Made by a program: the position numbers and the translations under genes
NCBI RefSeq assembly: GCF_000346465.2
Contig: NC_034009.1
Coordinates: 30,624,131-30,688,130 of the forward strand
Reading direction: 5' to 3'
Origin: Prunus persica
Taxonomy: Eukaryota; Streptophyta; Magnoliopsida; Rosales; Rosaceae
DNA: 64,000 nt
Notes under the pieces: generated by a model
Seen by the model: only the letters and a program-made list of their open reading frames with translations
Told to the model about the DNA's origin: nothing
Databases searched by the model: none
In this document: piece after piece, positions 1 through 11,540 of the stretch
Numbering within the stretch: position 1 is the first letter of the stretch
Layout: every line of letters starts with the position of its first letter

Positions 1-484
1 TACATACTAGAGGAGACTTGGAATTTGTCACCAGAAGGTGCTGGATCTGGCATGGTTTGGATTGGTGAGGTAAATGGGTGGGCAAATTTCGGGGGAAGAG
101 GATGGCATGCGGTTGGGTTTGAGTAAAAGGAGGTGGTTGCTAGGTAAAAGTCTTATTTACACCTAAAATATCCATCATGTGTTTGATATGTGAGTTTTGA
201 CGGAAAAACGACGGAAATAAAAGGACTAGTGATGTAACAGAAAGAACTAAAGATGCAAATAAGATCTAATTGAAGGACGACTATAATAATTTTGATGAAA
301 GACGAAAATTAAAATCGAGTCTTAGTCGAGAGACTGTTGCTACAATTTTGCCCAATATAATATTATGTAGTGAGGGCGGGGTGAGCGGCTCACAAGTCAC
401 AAGAGCCACCCAACCACCAATAGACACGGAAGAATAATGAGGAGAGTTGAAAAGCAGGATGGGCATGGGAAAGGCTTGAGAAAG

Positions 485-590
485 TTATTGGAGTGGGAGA
501 GTAGGATGGATCTCTTTAGTTGATTTCAATTTTCAAAGGGAACAAATTTCTTTCCTATTCCAATCACTCTCGCAATTTCCTTAGGTTTAT
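485..590 (+). ncRNA. miR482/2118-like hairpin, copy 1 (diverged)
   Basis: The 5' arm at 490-509 (GGAGTGGGAGAGTAGGATGG) pairs imperfectly with the 3' arm at 549-570, which begins TCTTTCCTA. The loop contains ATCTCTTTAG and CAAAGGGAAC. The 3' end of the mature-like strand reads CCAATCACTCT and so lacks the CCCAT.CC ending typical of the family. It may therefore be a decayed or retargeted paralogue of the hairpin at 1416-1521. Whether it is transcribed cannot be seen. Confidence 0.45.
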
Positions 591-1264
591 TCCCTTTCCC
601 TTTTCTCTTCTTGTTTTTAGTACCCAACACATCGCATCCATAAAAACGAAGGATTTCGCTGTTAGTTCATTTATGCGGTTTCCTAGTGTTATTTTTCCCT
701 ATGTTTTCCTTGTTTATTTGTACCAGCTAGCTGTTCAAAACTCGTCTGGGATTTTATCATCTTCTTAATTCTTAGTCTTCATTAGTACCTTTATATATAT
801 ATTTTTTGACATTATTAATCCTTATGTTACACCTCACTCATCAATTTGATCTCACTGTGAGATTTCGTTAATTTTTTTTTGTTAAATTGCTGACATGACA
901 CATATGTGGTGCACACATAGCCAATGAGAAAATGTCAAGTGGATCTAAATGAAGAAATATATATTTTTAAATAGTTTAATATTTAAAATCTTTTTTAAAT
1001 TTTATTTTTTTAAAAATAGATAAAATTTTCAAAATATACATTTTTTTATTCAAATCCACTCGGCATGTTATTAATGGACATGTAGACTCCACGTACATGT
1101 TGCGTCAAATTCATTTGGTTTTGATGAAAAACCCTAAACCCTTAAAAAATAATTTAACATTTAATTTTTTTTAATTTAATTTTTTCATAACTTTTTTTTT
1201 ATTCAAATCCACTTGGCATGTTATTATTGCACATGTAAGGGGAGCTAGGGCATTCCTCTCTCCA

Positions 1265-1304
<40 letters not shown>

Positions 1305-1415
1305 GAGGGTTGAGCAGGTCAAAAGAGGCAGCCAAGCTGAAAGGGGAGATAGGCCATAGCCATGGGAGGAGGATAAGGAGGAGAGTTGAAAGAAGGGTGG
1401 GGATAGGAAGGGCTT

Positions 1416-1521
1416 GAGGATGCTGTTGGAGTGGGAGAGTGGGAAAAGAATGGATCTCTTTGGTTGGTTCAAAGGGAACAAATTTCTTTCCTACTCCACC
1501 CATTCCTGCAATTTCCTTAGG
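1416..1521 (+). ncRNA. MIR482: miR482/2118-like microRNA precursor, copy 2
   Basis: The 22-nt candidate mature strand at 1485-1506 starts TCTTTCCTAC and ends CCACCCATTCC. This is the pyrimidine-rich 22-nt pattern with terminal CCCAT.CC known for the miR482/2118 superfamily. It lies on the 3' arm. The 5' arm at 1428-1449 (GGAGTGGGAGAGTGGGAAAA and on) pairs with it apart from wobbles and a one-base shift, across a ~35-nt loop. Pairing continues weakly outward (TGAGGA with TCCTTA). Known biology: 22-nt miR482 cuts NLR transcripts at the P-loop codons and triggers phased siRNAs. In agreement, the reverse strand here reads GMGGVGK. Small-RNA data would settle processing. Confidence 0.65.
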
Positions 1522-1639
1522 TTTCTCCCTTTCCCTTTCCACTTCTTGTTGGAATTTTTGGTTGAAACAGAAGGTGTTGAGGTTTGAATTCATTCCTGAA
1601 CTAGTGTTCTTTTTCCTTCTTTCTGGTGTTGTTTACTAG

Positions 1640-4600
1640 TGATTTAGAAATATTGTTTGTAAGAAACAGAAAAACTAGTGACTTATTATATATTGACTGG
1701 ATCTGTGCTTTGATCTTGGCGGCGTGGGATTTTGTTTATTGATGATAATTTGCAGGTGCAATTAATTGTGGAGATGTTTGCAAAGTGTTGTGTTGGTGAA
1801 GAAGAACAAGTGATTGAAGGAGGTGGAACTTGTGTCCAAGTCATTGCTAGGTTTTGTTGAACTTGAGATGAATTGATGTTGTATTTGTATGTAACTAAGT
1901 ACTTGTATTCAGCGGCAGCCAAAAATCAGTCAATGAGACAAGTTTTGAATGCTTATTTTTGTACCGAGTCCGAAGCTAAACACGAGAAAGGGGTTCAAGA
2001 GCTTTGCCGGAATTAATAAACAAGCAAATTAACAAGTGAAAGGGCTTCTCTTTTCTTGTCAATACTTGAAACGTTTTGATCTAATTAATGACCAAGAAAA
2101 CGTGTGGTTTCCTTTGAGTCCTGCTAAATGGAAACCACCGTTAAAATTAACTGAAGTGACACTGACAAGACGTGTCTGAACTTGTTAGTAAGGAATCTTT
2201 GTAGTTTGTCTGAGAGTGAGACTCTGAGTTGGACTTGGCTTGGAATCAATATCTCCCTTCCAAAACAGGTAAGCATGCAACCAATGCGGATTCGAAAGCT
2301 TTTGAAATCCGATACTGAGCTGAGCTGCTGCTGACTCTGATCCTGATCCTGATCCATCCAGCGCGAGTCACGACAAAAGCAGATCACATGACATGTATAA
2401 GTTTTGTTTTATTCAACGAAAATCAATGAGAGAGTTGCTTTCTCTCACCTCGTCATGTGTTCATGGGTTGATTGAACAAGTTATAGAATTCTTTTTCTGT
2501 TGGATTGAAGTTAAAAAAGCCCACTAAGCAAACTGGGCTTGAATGCAATTACCAAGTTCCCACTTGAACGGAAATCTCAAAAGTGGGCCTGTAATTGGTC
2601 AAGTTGAAGGTCCGGTCGTTGTCATCTTTCCTTTCCAACAAGGAACCCCATATCTCTCTAACAGAAACAGTATATGATATGATATGATATGATATGATGA
2701 TGCAACTTTGCAAGAGAAAGGGAGACGGACTTTATCCCGAATTTCCAAAACAAGCAACAAATTCACTCCATCCTGTTGTACTCCATTAACCAACCACACA
2801 CAGTGACACAGTGACACAGTGACACAGTGACACAGTAAAAAATAAAATAAAAGTAAAAAGTAACTGTTTACTAACGTATAGGTCCATGAGCCTACTACGA
2901 GGGATCCAATGCGGAAGCGTGCGTGTTGGCTCGGTTGGACGCTACTTTTTGGTCCAATGGGGCGCCGTATATACAATCACTTTGAATCAAATTGGATTGG
3001 GGTTGGGGCGCTGTGTCTGTTATGTCTCCGTGTGTGGGACCCAGGCTTTGTTGCTAGCTGAGCTTAGCTGAGATGGACTATTATCGAGGCCTCACGCGCC
3101 GCTTCCTGTCCACCAATCACTGGACAGTCAAGGGACACATGGCGCTTTATCAGATATCTATCTATCTCGAGTATCCAATGATTGTATTTTTCTTCACTAC
3201 TTCTGGATGTTGCTCTATCTTTCTCTCCTGTTCTGGCTGGCTGGCTGGCGGGTTCGTTCGGACTCGGAAAACTCACTCCCAACATTATCAAGTAAGTTGA
3301 TGTAAAAATGACGTAATGGAGACGTAAAAAAAATATTGTGCTTGCTTGCTGCTTCAGAGGAGTTTAATTAATTAGTAAATAAACGATGATCATGGAAAAT
3401 GCTAGTCCTCGGATTCTAGGAGCTGCTGGGGCCCTCCCTAACCTAATGCATGATGGGTCCCATATATTATTGCTCCATCCCAGTGTCAACTTTGAACAGA
3501 ATAAGTACTGACTGTTGGATCAAAGATCAATCAAAGATCACAGGAGTTTTGATAGATGGTTTAGGTTGGTTTTGGGGTCAAGTAAACCAACAACAAACAA
3601 AGTAAAATGACACAAATCACTTTGCCATGGATACGTCCATTCCATGACATGAAAAAAGCAAAAGCTATAAAGACGAAGCATAAGTCAGCGGTGTGAGATT
3701 CTCTTTCTTTCACTTTTGCTACTCTATTATTTTATTTATTTATTTAATTATATTTGGAAATAAATGGATGATGATGATGATGATGATACGGAACTAAACC
3801 AATCCCGCACAGGTTGGTGGGAGTCGCTGTCTCCATCACTGATTCACTAGTGGTGCTTCTGTAACATCCCTCCCTACCATGCGCAAGTATTTTTTTTCAA
3901 ACCACACAAAGGTTGGCCTTGGCCATCCCCATCTCATTTGACAAACTATCATAATTTTTATTTATTTTTTAATATCATAAAATATTTGATAACTTGTTAC
4001 CTGAAAGCAGCCCAAGTTTCTTCCGGAGGATTGTTTGAATTTGAACTTTGAAGGCAGGCACCAGGCCAGGCAGACCAAATAAACTATATTGTGTATATAT
4101 ATATGTATGTACTTTTAAAAGACATTTGATTTGAAAAGGTGGAGATGATTGCAAACCTCTGCAATATAATGATTTGGCTTGAAAGTTTGAAGCAAGGCAG
4201 TGGCACATAGCAATGGATGACTAAAAAGTTTGAAGGCATTACTGATTTATTATATTCTTCCATCATTATAAATCTCGCTGAATATATAATTAAAGATTTA
4301 AGTTGATGTTTTTGTGGTGAATGGTGAATGGTGATAGATTTTAAAAGAAAACACTCTTTTATTGCTCAATCATCCATTAGCTGAAATTCGGCCCATTTGT
4401 CTGCTTCGAAGTTCCATCATCCATGCATGCACAGGATTCCATGTAAATGAAATTATCAAATGACCCACTCACTCTACTTCTTCCCGACTGCACTGCGTCT
4501 TCCCAACCCTAAACAAACAATTATCAGGTAATAAATCTAAAAAGCTGCCCATTCAAAACTTTTGTCTTGAGCTTGACTTTTGTTGAGGATGATGAGGAGC

Positions 4601-6261
4601 TTATTTAGTGGGAAAATTGCAACAACCTCCACCCTCCACCCACCAACTTCGTATGCCGCAAACACGCCACGTTCACATACACACACACACAGAGACAAAT
4701 AAACCCCATCCAATTCCACTTTTCTTTTCTTTTCTCTTCTCTTCTTTTTTGTTTCTCTCCTCCATATGAGAATAATATGAAAATTCCAAGAGCCTTGGAA
4801 ACCGAGTTAGTGGAGTTATTTGCATTTCCCACAAACATGCCCTTAACCAGCTTGGACCAAGAATTTCAACTTCACTTTTACGAAATTTATATATATCAAA
4901 AAATAAAAAACTAAAATGGGGGGCACTCATGTTCAACCAAAAGCTACAATCTCGTCTTTATATATGACCCATCATGTCCCCTCAGCTCTATACTCATCAT
5001 ACTCTTTCTAGTCCTCCTTTCTTGCTACCTACCCAGCACTTACCATTTTTTCATCTCAATTATAGCTTTATCATTGATCATTTTTCTAAGCAACATCGAC
5101 GACCATGACCGCCAGCCACCGGTGGAGCTCTGTCTACTTGGGTGGTGGTGGTGGTTGGCGGACGCAGCAGCGCGGCGTACAAGGGCTCTGCTGTAAGTAC
5201 GGGTGAAAAGTGATGGCAAAGCAACACACCAAACAAGGCTTTGCAATTGCGCTCTCCTGAATTTCTAGCCCACACCACAAGGAGCAGAGTCGGGAGAGCG
5301 GCATTATTGCATTGCGGGGAATTGAGGGTAGCGGTCCGAATTTACCTTAACCACAACGTAGGTCTTTTAATAATTTTCTTTTATTACTTACCTTGGTGTT
5401 TGCTCTTAGTTGTCCTTTCGTTTTTGTTTTTGTCTTTGTTTTTGCATGTTTAATATGTTATGGAACATGGGATGTAAGGGATGCATACGAGGTAGCTAGT
5501 TTGTTTAGTTTGGTTTTTAGTTTGTTTGTAATGCTGCTGGGCATGCATCACTTACACCTATCATGTATTTATTTGCTTTGTCACGAATTAATGGAAGAAA
5601 GAAAAGAATGACTTTAGTTTCCTTCCTTCCTTCCTCTTTAATTTTCTTTTTCCTTTTTGGGTTTTGGTGTGTCTTGGCTCTTCTAGCTAGCTAGATGCTG
5701 ATTCAAAGTCAGAATCTGATTTTTGTGAAAGCTTGGCAGCTTGGATTTTCCATGCCTTTCTTTTTCTGCACTTTGGTACTTTATCTCATCTGATTTCAAT
5801 CTTTAATTACTTAAAGGAAGCATGAAGTTCATTTTTTTGCCAAAAATTTATACTAGTTATGCAAAAGGGTTATAAGGCTGTTCACCAAATGATAATCCAT
5901 CGACGGCTACAAGAATTGATAGACAGAAGCGAATTTTTGTCTCTTCCAAAATCAGAAACAAGTATCTTATACATAATTGGCAAAGAATCAACCATTGTTC
6001 CCGGCCTTCATACATATCCTGTATTCATATAATATATAATATTAACAAACGCCAGTGACTCATGATGATCAGTACAACAACGTGAGTTGTATAGAAATAA
6101 TACAAATATATATATATATATTATGATTTACGGTAAATTTATCTTGTTCCCAGATATAATTTATAGTATATAAACATTCTCATCGCATTTTTGCCAAAAA
6201 AAGAAGAAGAAGGTAAACATTTTCATCTCATCGCATTAAGGTGTGAAAGTACCAAGGAGAC
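1640..6261. other. Intergenic, no protein gene recognised
   Basis: No ORF here has recognisable homology. The stretch holds simple repeats: ATATG units at 2670-2698, four units of GACACAGT-like sequence at 2803-2838, GAT units at 3769-3787 and CTAG runs near 5683. A TATA-like TTTATATATGA at about 4957, then a pyrimidine-rich leader and a small hairpin at 5236-5318, could mark a non-coding transcript. That is a guess from composition only. Confidence 0.5.
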
Positions 6262-6398
6262 TAGAATGATGGGTTATTGTGAGGGGTTAGAATGAGGAGG
6301 TCCTTAATAGCCGTTCGATTCAATACAGAATTATCATTGAACTATTGGATTGAACCTCCTCATTGTAACCCTCAACATAGCCCCTCATTTTAGAAGCT
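6262..6398. repeat. Foldback MITE-like element
   Basis: The left arm (AGAATGATGGGTTATTGTGAGG, then GGTTAGAATGAGGAGG) is the inverted complement of the right arm (CCTCCTCATTGTAACCCTC and CATAGCCCCTCATTTTAG). The arms are about 50 bp around a short centre. No clear target-site duplication was found, so the exact ends are uncertain. Confidence 0.55.
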
Positions 6399-6474
6399 CT
6401 CGTGAATACAGCCAAGGGCCTGTAGCTGCTCTTTTTTTCCCTTTGGTTGAACTTGAAATAGGGGCAGGAAGCCA

Positions 6475-6623
6475 CCTCCAGCTGGCGATACCTGGTGCCT
6501 CAATGGTAGGGGTTCGAAATCCGTTGGAAACACTTTGTGGCTAGAGATAAGCCGAACTCCGAGCGATGATTAATCCCACTCTTCGAGTGTGGGGACACCC
6601 CATGGTATTTACTAAAAAAAATT
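6475..6623 (+). mobile_element. tRNA-derived SINE with 17-bp target-site duplication
   Basis: The ~149-bp insert is flanked by ATAGGGGCAGGAAGCCA at 6458-6474 and ATAGGGGTAGGAAGCCA at 6624-6640, a 17-bp direct repeat with one mismatch. Inside, near the left end, lies a Pol III B-box-like GGTTCGAAATCC preceded by an A-box-like TGGCGATACCTGG. The right end is A-rich (ACTAAAAAAAATT). A long target duplication, internal Pol III promoter boxes and an A-rich tail are the marks of a SINE moved by LINE machinery. The family is not recognised. Confidence 0.7.
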
Positions 6624-6841
6624 ATAGGGGTAGGAAGCCAAAACAAGCAATACATACACTTAGCCCATCGGGCTAAAACAAACATATCTAGGCCCAACAA
6701 TTGTCATAGTATACATGATCGTCAGGTATCACTAATATTTATTGAAAACATCATCACTATTACTAACGGCTGGCATTTCACGCCTGGTATATGATCCAAC
6801 TTTTAACATTACTTTTATTTATATTTGTGCTAGCTAGCTAG

Positions 6842-8868
6842 CTAGCTTCTCTCCATTGATTCAGAAATCAGCAACTGAGAAGGATTATCGTCTTCTATAG
6901 GCATGTATTGTAGTGAGGATAAGAAAGGATTAGGAGGCATTTTCAGGTTGCCAATGCTCCCTTCCAACATATCCACAACTTTAGTTCTGATGCCTTGGCT
7001 TGAATGCACCATAACCCTACTAAACATAAGTTTCTTTCAGCCTCAGTCTCAGTCATGTCATCAATTTTCAGGTCTCCTCCCTTAGTTATATGGTCATAAA
7101 TCCACAACGGAAGTTTCCCTCGGCCGGTTTAGCTGCTTGCCTTTGGGTTGACATCCATTCTTCCTCCTGCCATTCCCAACATCAACATCCCAAAGCTATA
7201 AACATCTGATTTGCTAGAAACAGTTCCAACATTCCTAGAATTCAGTTCAGGCGCTATGTACCCTGCTGTTCCTCTTAAAGTACTAACAAAAACAAAATCA
7301 TAGTCCTCCGGGTAAAATTTTGCAAGGCCAGCATCTGATATTTTGGGGATGAAATTGTGGTCTAGCAGGACATTTTGAGGCTTCATTTCTAAATGAAGAA
7401 TGCACACATCACTTCCCTTGTGTAGATACTCGATCCCTCGAGCGATTCGCAGAGCAAACTCATGCAGCTTTTCCCACTTAAATGACTGAAATCTTCCTTC
7501 TTTTGAGGATAAATGTTTAGCAAGAGACCATTAGGCATGTACTCATACACTAGAGAGCCTGCTTATAGCCTTCAGAACAGAATCCCACCAACTGAAGAAC
7601 ATTGGCGTGACGAATTCTACCAATTTTTCGGTGCCTCTGAACCTAGAGTTCTCCAGCATTTTGACAACAATTAGGCAACCATCTGGAAGCTGCCCTTTAT
7701 ATACTGACCCAAGCCCACCCTGCAGGCCTAGTTTATCTTCAAAGTTGTTTGTCATTGCAACTACATCCGTGTAAGAGTACCTTGTGGGCATCAAGGATTG
7801 CTCATTGTGCAGCACAACTATCTCCCTGTTATCTACTCTCTTTCGTGTTGTACAATATTTGTGGATGAGGAACACAAATATAGCCAAAGGAGCACAGATA
7901 TGTCTAATAATAAGAATTAGGGCTGCACGAGCAACAGAAAACCATTATTTCTAAGTTTATTTAAAGTTCAAGGGAACCAGTCAACGAAATAAAAGTTGTA
8001 CCTAATGGAATGTTCCAGAATAAGTCGAAGCTCACATATACGAACCATACATAATACTCCCTGAACATTTAAGCGTCATATGCAAATATGAGGAAACTAA
8101 AGAGAAAAAACAGAATCAGTCTGGTCAAAAGTTAAGCACACTAACCTGGATTATTTACTCTACATGAAGTATCATATGTAGGGCAATACGGGAGCTCAGC
8201 CAACCATCCAAGATTGAACCCTGCCTGCAACACTTTCATGACATCTTCATAAGAAGGGAACTTGACATCTACAGAATCTGCAGGAGCAATTGAAATGAGA
8301 GAACAGGATTTTTCTTGCTCAAGAGAGCCAGTAAGTGGCCTTCTCCGTAAATAGCTTAAACATGAGTGCCATTTCTTCTGAAACAAGGAAATTCTATAGA
8401 AGCTAGGTTGCTTATGTTTGTGGAGCAGTTTGCAAAACTGATATATGAGAGATGCCCTAGTGGCCTATAAGGAAAATCGTCGGTTAACTCATCCACTGAA
8501 TCTATCAATCCAGATGGAAGGCTGCAGCTTCAATTGGCAAAATTTGTATCAGTGAGATGGATTGAACGTTCATTATAGGAAATGTTCTTGACATAGTATG
8601 TTCCTGGATCGTATTCCAAGATGGTTTTGTTGTTCACACAAGAAAGTTCATAGGCCGGATAGCCGCAGCCTACTGGATCACCCTTTAGGTGAAAAGGGAA
8701 GCTGATGTTTTGGATATCTCCACATGAAGAAGAAGGACAAACTTGCTCAAGAATTCTGGCTTCAACTTCATTGATGGATTGATAGATCACCACAGAAGAG
8801 AGAATAACTGAAGCAATAAATAGTTCTTTCCTTGTCATGTTGTGCTGCAGAAGAATAACTAGTACCAA
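6842..8868 (-). pseudogene. LRK10/WAK-like receptor kinase, decayed
   Basis: The remains of a leaf-rust-10-like receptor kinase read right to left. 8868-8530 encodes a signal peptide and the GUB_WAK pectin-binding start (CPSSSCGDIQNISFPF, GDPVGCGYPAYELSCVNNKT). 8386-8141 encodes the second cysteine-rich part (KFPSYEDVMKVLQAGFNLGW). 7887-7600 encodes the membrane exit and kinase N-lobe (YSYTDVVAMTNNFEDKLG, GSVYKGQLPDG, VVKML). 7407-7129 encodes the catalytic and activation loops (LHLEMKPQNVLLD, SDAGLAK, GTAGYIAPELNSR, SKSDVYSFGMLMLGMAGGR), and 7027-6842 the kinase C-terminus (MPPNPFLSSL). Frameshifts lie near 8400-8530, near 7615 and after 7129. The DFG motif is DAG and HRD/HFD is replaced. 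It cannot encode an active kinase. It belongs with the paralogues at 9401 and 19413. Confidence 0.85.
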
Positions 8869-9400
8869 GTTAGATTAGAAGAGTGAGTAAATACAAGAAA
8901 GCCTCTTGAATGGTATTTTGCCCTTTCACTAACGAGTAGCAACAACAACAAAAATATTTTATTTAATTTTCAATTTTTGTATTTAACTATATACGGGTTA
9001 ACCTTAGAATACGTTATAAAGATCTTTTCTAGTTAAGAAGAATGCTTGATTGCACCTTCAGGGAGCTTTCAGCATATTCTATTGAGCAACTTTTGAAGAA
9101 AACCAAAGGACAAGGTGATGAAGCCTCATGGAATGCTGATCAAAGAACGAAATAACCAATGAAATCTCAAAACAGGACGTTTACAATATAGTTTTCAGTG
9201 ACACTAGGAAACAGACTTTTTGATGATTCACATTATTATTGCATTATACATAAATAAATATAATAAAAAACGAACAAATATAAATAAATCAAATTTTGAT
9301 CTACACAATTCTTTTTGGTGTCACATCATGGAGCATTACACATTTAAGCTGTAGAGGGTGAAGAATAGAAGCCAAGTTCAAGAATTGCTGATTGTTGGCG
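8869..9400. other. Spacer between receptor paralogues
   Basis: AT-rich sequence with no gene seen. No kinase-coding remnant is visible on the minus strand below the stop codon at 9401. Confidence 0.5.
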
Positions 9401-10517
9401 TCAATTCTTCTCCGTGCTACTAGATGCGTTTCGTCTTGTGCGACACTTGCGAACAAAGAACACCAATATACCAATTATAACCAGTAGAGCAATTAGACCT
9501 GAAAATGCAGAGAAAAATTTCTATTAGTCACAACTTCCAGTGAAATCGAAAATCGCACGAAACTAAAACAACATAGTCAATGTGTATACACAAATATAAT
9601 ACCTCCCACAACGATTCCCGCGATTATTAAGTTTCCTTGACTCCTTGTGAGTTCTTTGTTCTCTGAACTTGCAGAAAAACAGTATCAAACATTAAAACAA
9701 ATGTTATTAAAAAATGATAATCAGAGGACATAAGTTTTGATCATAAAGTTGGGCATGCATACTGACCTCTTTCACATATATACGTGAGTGGCTTATCCCA
9801 TGATTTTACTACGCATGATTTACCAGCCAAAGAGCAATCCCTGCACTCAAGCGACCATCCAACAACAAATCCTGCCTCCAAAAGTTCCATGACGGCTTCA
9901 TAAGAAGGGAACTTATAATTAATGTCGTGAAGAAGATCTACAGGAGCCAATGAAACAACCGAGCATGATGGCTGAGGATTATAGTACGAGTAGTCGCCGT
10001 CATAAACTGCATAGACGTAACTCCCATTTCTTGTCAAACATGGAACTGTCGTATGATTAGCAGCTTCCTGCAGGCTGCTGATGTTTCTGGAGCACTTGAC
10101 AAACCGAAAACGACTGCCAAGGCTGTCCACAACTCCCTTGAATCGAAAGTCTGTGACAAACCCATCCGTATTTTCAACAAAGCCAGATGGAAGGCTGCAG
10201 CTTCTATTGGCATTGGCAAAGTTGACATCAACCAAACGGAGTACTTGATCCTCATATGAAATATTCTTCACATAGTATTTCCCTGGAAATATTTCTAAGA
10301 TGGTTTTGTTGTTCACGCAAGAGAGTTCATAATCGGGGTCACCGCAGCCTGATGGATCACCCCTTAGGCGAAAAGGGTAGCTGATGTTGTTTATTTCTCC
10401 GCAAGAAGAAGAGGAACATACTTGTTTGTAATTTCTTGCTTCAGCTTTGATGAAAGTTAGAAAAATCAGAAGAGAGTAGAGAATAGTTGATGCAGTTTTT
10501 GATTTTTCCGTCCTCAT
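9401..10517 (-). CDS. LRK10/WAK-like receptor lacking a kinase domain (copy A)
   Basis: Three exons close in phase: 10517-9767, 9662-9603 and 9498-9401, giving 302 residues. The order is signal peptide (about 1-27), cysteine-rich GUB_WAK galacturonan-binding domain (SSSCGEINNISYPF, GDPSGCGDPDYELSCVNNKT), WAK-associated C-terminal part (KFPSYEAVMELLEAGFVVGW, CRDCSLAGKSC), one membrane segment split over exons 2 and 3 (NLIIAGIVVGG then LIALLVIIGILVFFV), and a basic tail of about 20 residues ending in STEKN. The normal LRK10-like layout continues into a Ser/Thr kinase; here a stop follows the tail and no kinase exon lies downstream. It would be a plasma-membrane protein with a wall-facing ectodomain. 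Role (decoy, co-receptor or wall sensor) is inference. The intron layout matches copy B at 19413-20643. Confidence 0.8.
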
Positions 10518-10884
10518 GGTATTTGCAACAAATTTGCAGAATAACTGTGAACTTGAACTTGAGATATTATCTTCAAGAATGTGTTAATCCTGTTCTATTT
10601 TATCCAAAGTTTGGAGCACGATGCTTATAAGGAAATCTGAGATCTGTATTGGTGGTTCCCTGTTAGTCAAAGGATACGAGTAGGTCAAAATTTTCTGCTC
10701 CGTGTTGGAGTTTTGTGACTCTGTCTCTCTTCACAAGTTGATTATGGATCAACTTGGAAGTTTTTATACAAAGCGACTGGTTTTGTTAAAGACATGATTC
10801 AAGAAAGTCAAAGTCGATGTCTGATGAAATGTTTTTTTTTTTTTTTTTTTGAGAAAGAAAAAATGTCCACATCTATCTTCAATA

Positions 10885-11086
10885 GGAGAAATTTTTATAT
10901 GTTCCGGGTACACCACGTGGTTGGTGTACCATCTAATAAACATAAGACATGTGGAATTATTGTTTAACTTACTACATTTCTTTTTATAACATGTGGCGGG
11001 CTGCATTGCAAATACTCCATATGTCTTCCGTCTATTAGATAGTATACCAGCCACGTGGTGTACCCGAAACACCCAAAAATTACTCA
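10885..11086. repeat. MITE with ~50-bp inverted ends
   Basis: The left end (GAGAAATTTTT, then GTTCCGGGTACACCACGTGG) mirrors the right end (CCACGTGGTGTACCCGAAAC, then AAAAATTACTC). TTCAATA flanks both sides (10878-10884 and 11087-11093), a probable 7-bp core of a target duplication. It is about 202 bp with no coding capacity. A T-rich run precedes it at about 10831-10850. Confidence 0.65.
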
Positions 11087-11232
11087 TTCAATAACACTTT
11101 ATGATACGCAACTACCCTTTTGAGTATTGCAGAATTCAAAGGTCAAAGTCAAAGGCAATTCTCCCTCATTCTTTTGTTTTGTCAACCAACAAGAAGCAGT
11201 AATGAGTTTGAAAAATCAAACGGTTAGCAGGG

Positions 11233-11356
11233 GTAAATATTTTTGCTTATCACTTTAATTCAAGATATATATATTTATGGAATTATAGTTATGTTCATGG
11301 ACACATGTCAAATAGTGAGAGTACATCTTAAATTAAAGTGATAAGCAAAAATACTC
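11233..11356. repeat. Short foldback element
   Basis: TATTTTTGCTTATCACTTTA at about 11238-11257 is inverted as TAAAGTGATAAGCAAAAATA at about 11334-11353. The arms are about 35 bp and the loop about 55 bp. No clear target duplication was seen. Confidence 0.55.
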
Positions 11357-11540
11357 TCACTAGTCTAGGAAAGGAAAAGGGAATGAAAATAGTAGAGCAC
11401 TCAACAATGCATAATTTTGGGATGCATGATCGTATTTGAATACAAACTTTATAATTAAGCTTCACATTATAATTGAATTACAATTTACACATCAAGAAAG
11501 AAAAAAGATAATATATATAAATATATATTTGTTGCTATTT

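Larger units (their letters stand above)
362..1575. repeat. Direct segmental duplication (two ~270-bp copies) carrying miR482-like hairpins
   Basis: Two related segments, about 362-640 and 1302-1575, lie in the same orientation roughly 940 bp apart. Shared blocks include GGAGAGTTGAAA, TTGGAGTGGGAGAGT, ATGGATCTCTTT, CAAAGGGAACAAATTTCTTT and GCAATTTCCTTAGGTTT. The copies have diverged by substitutions and small indels. The DNA between them (about 640-1300) is AT-rich. Within it two near-identical blocks (around 1050-1085 and 1200-1235, CAAATCCACT.GGCATGTTATTA) and a degenerate foldback around 880-1130 suggest decayed transposon sequence. A (TA)n microsatellite at 1267-1300 abuts the second copy. 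Confidence 0.8.

Noticed and set aside
1270..1593. Minus-strand 107-codon ORF with GMGGVGKK, as an NLR gene fragment
   Set aside because: Homology to NLRs is limited to the P-loop. The rest is hydrophobic with no NB-ARC motifs and ends in a (TA)n tract. The hairpin on the other strand explains the motif.
5040..5278. Minus-strand His/Thr-rich ORFs of 66-68 codons
   Set aside because: They are short and low-complexity, with no homology or splice context. The region looks non-coding.
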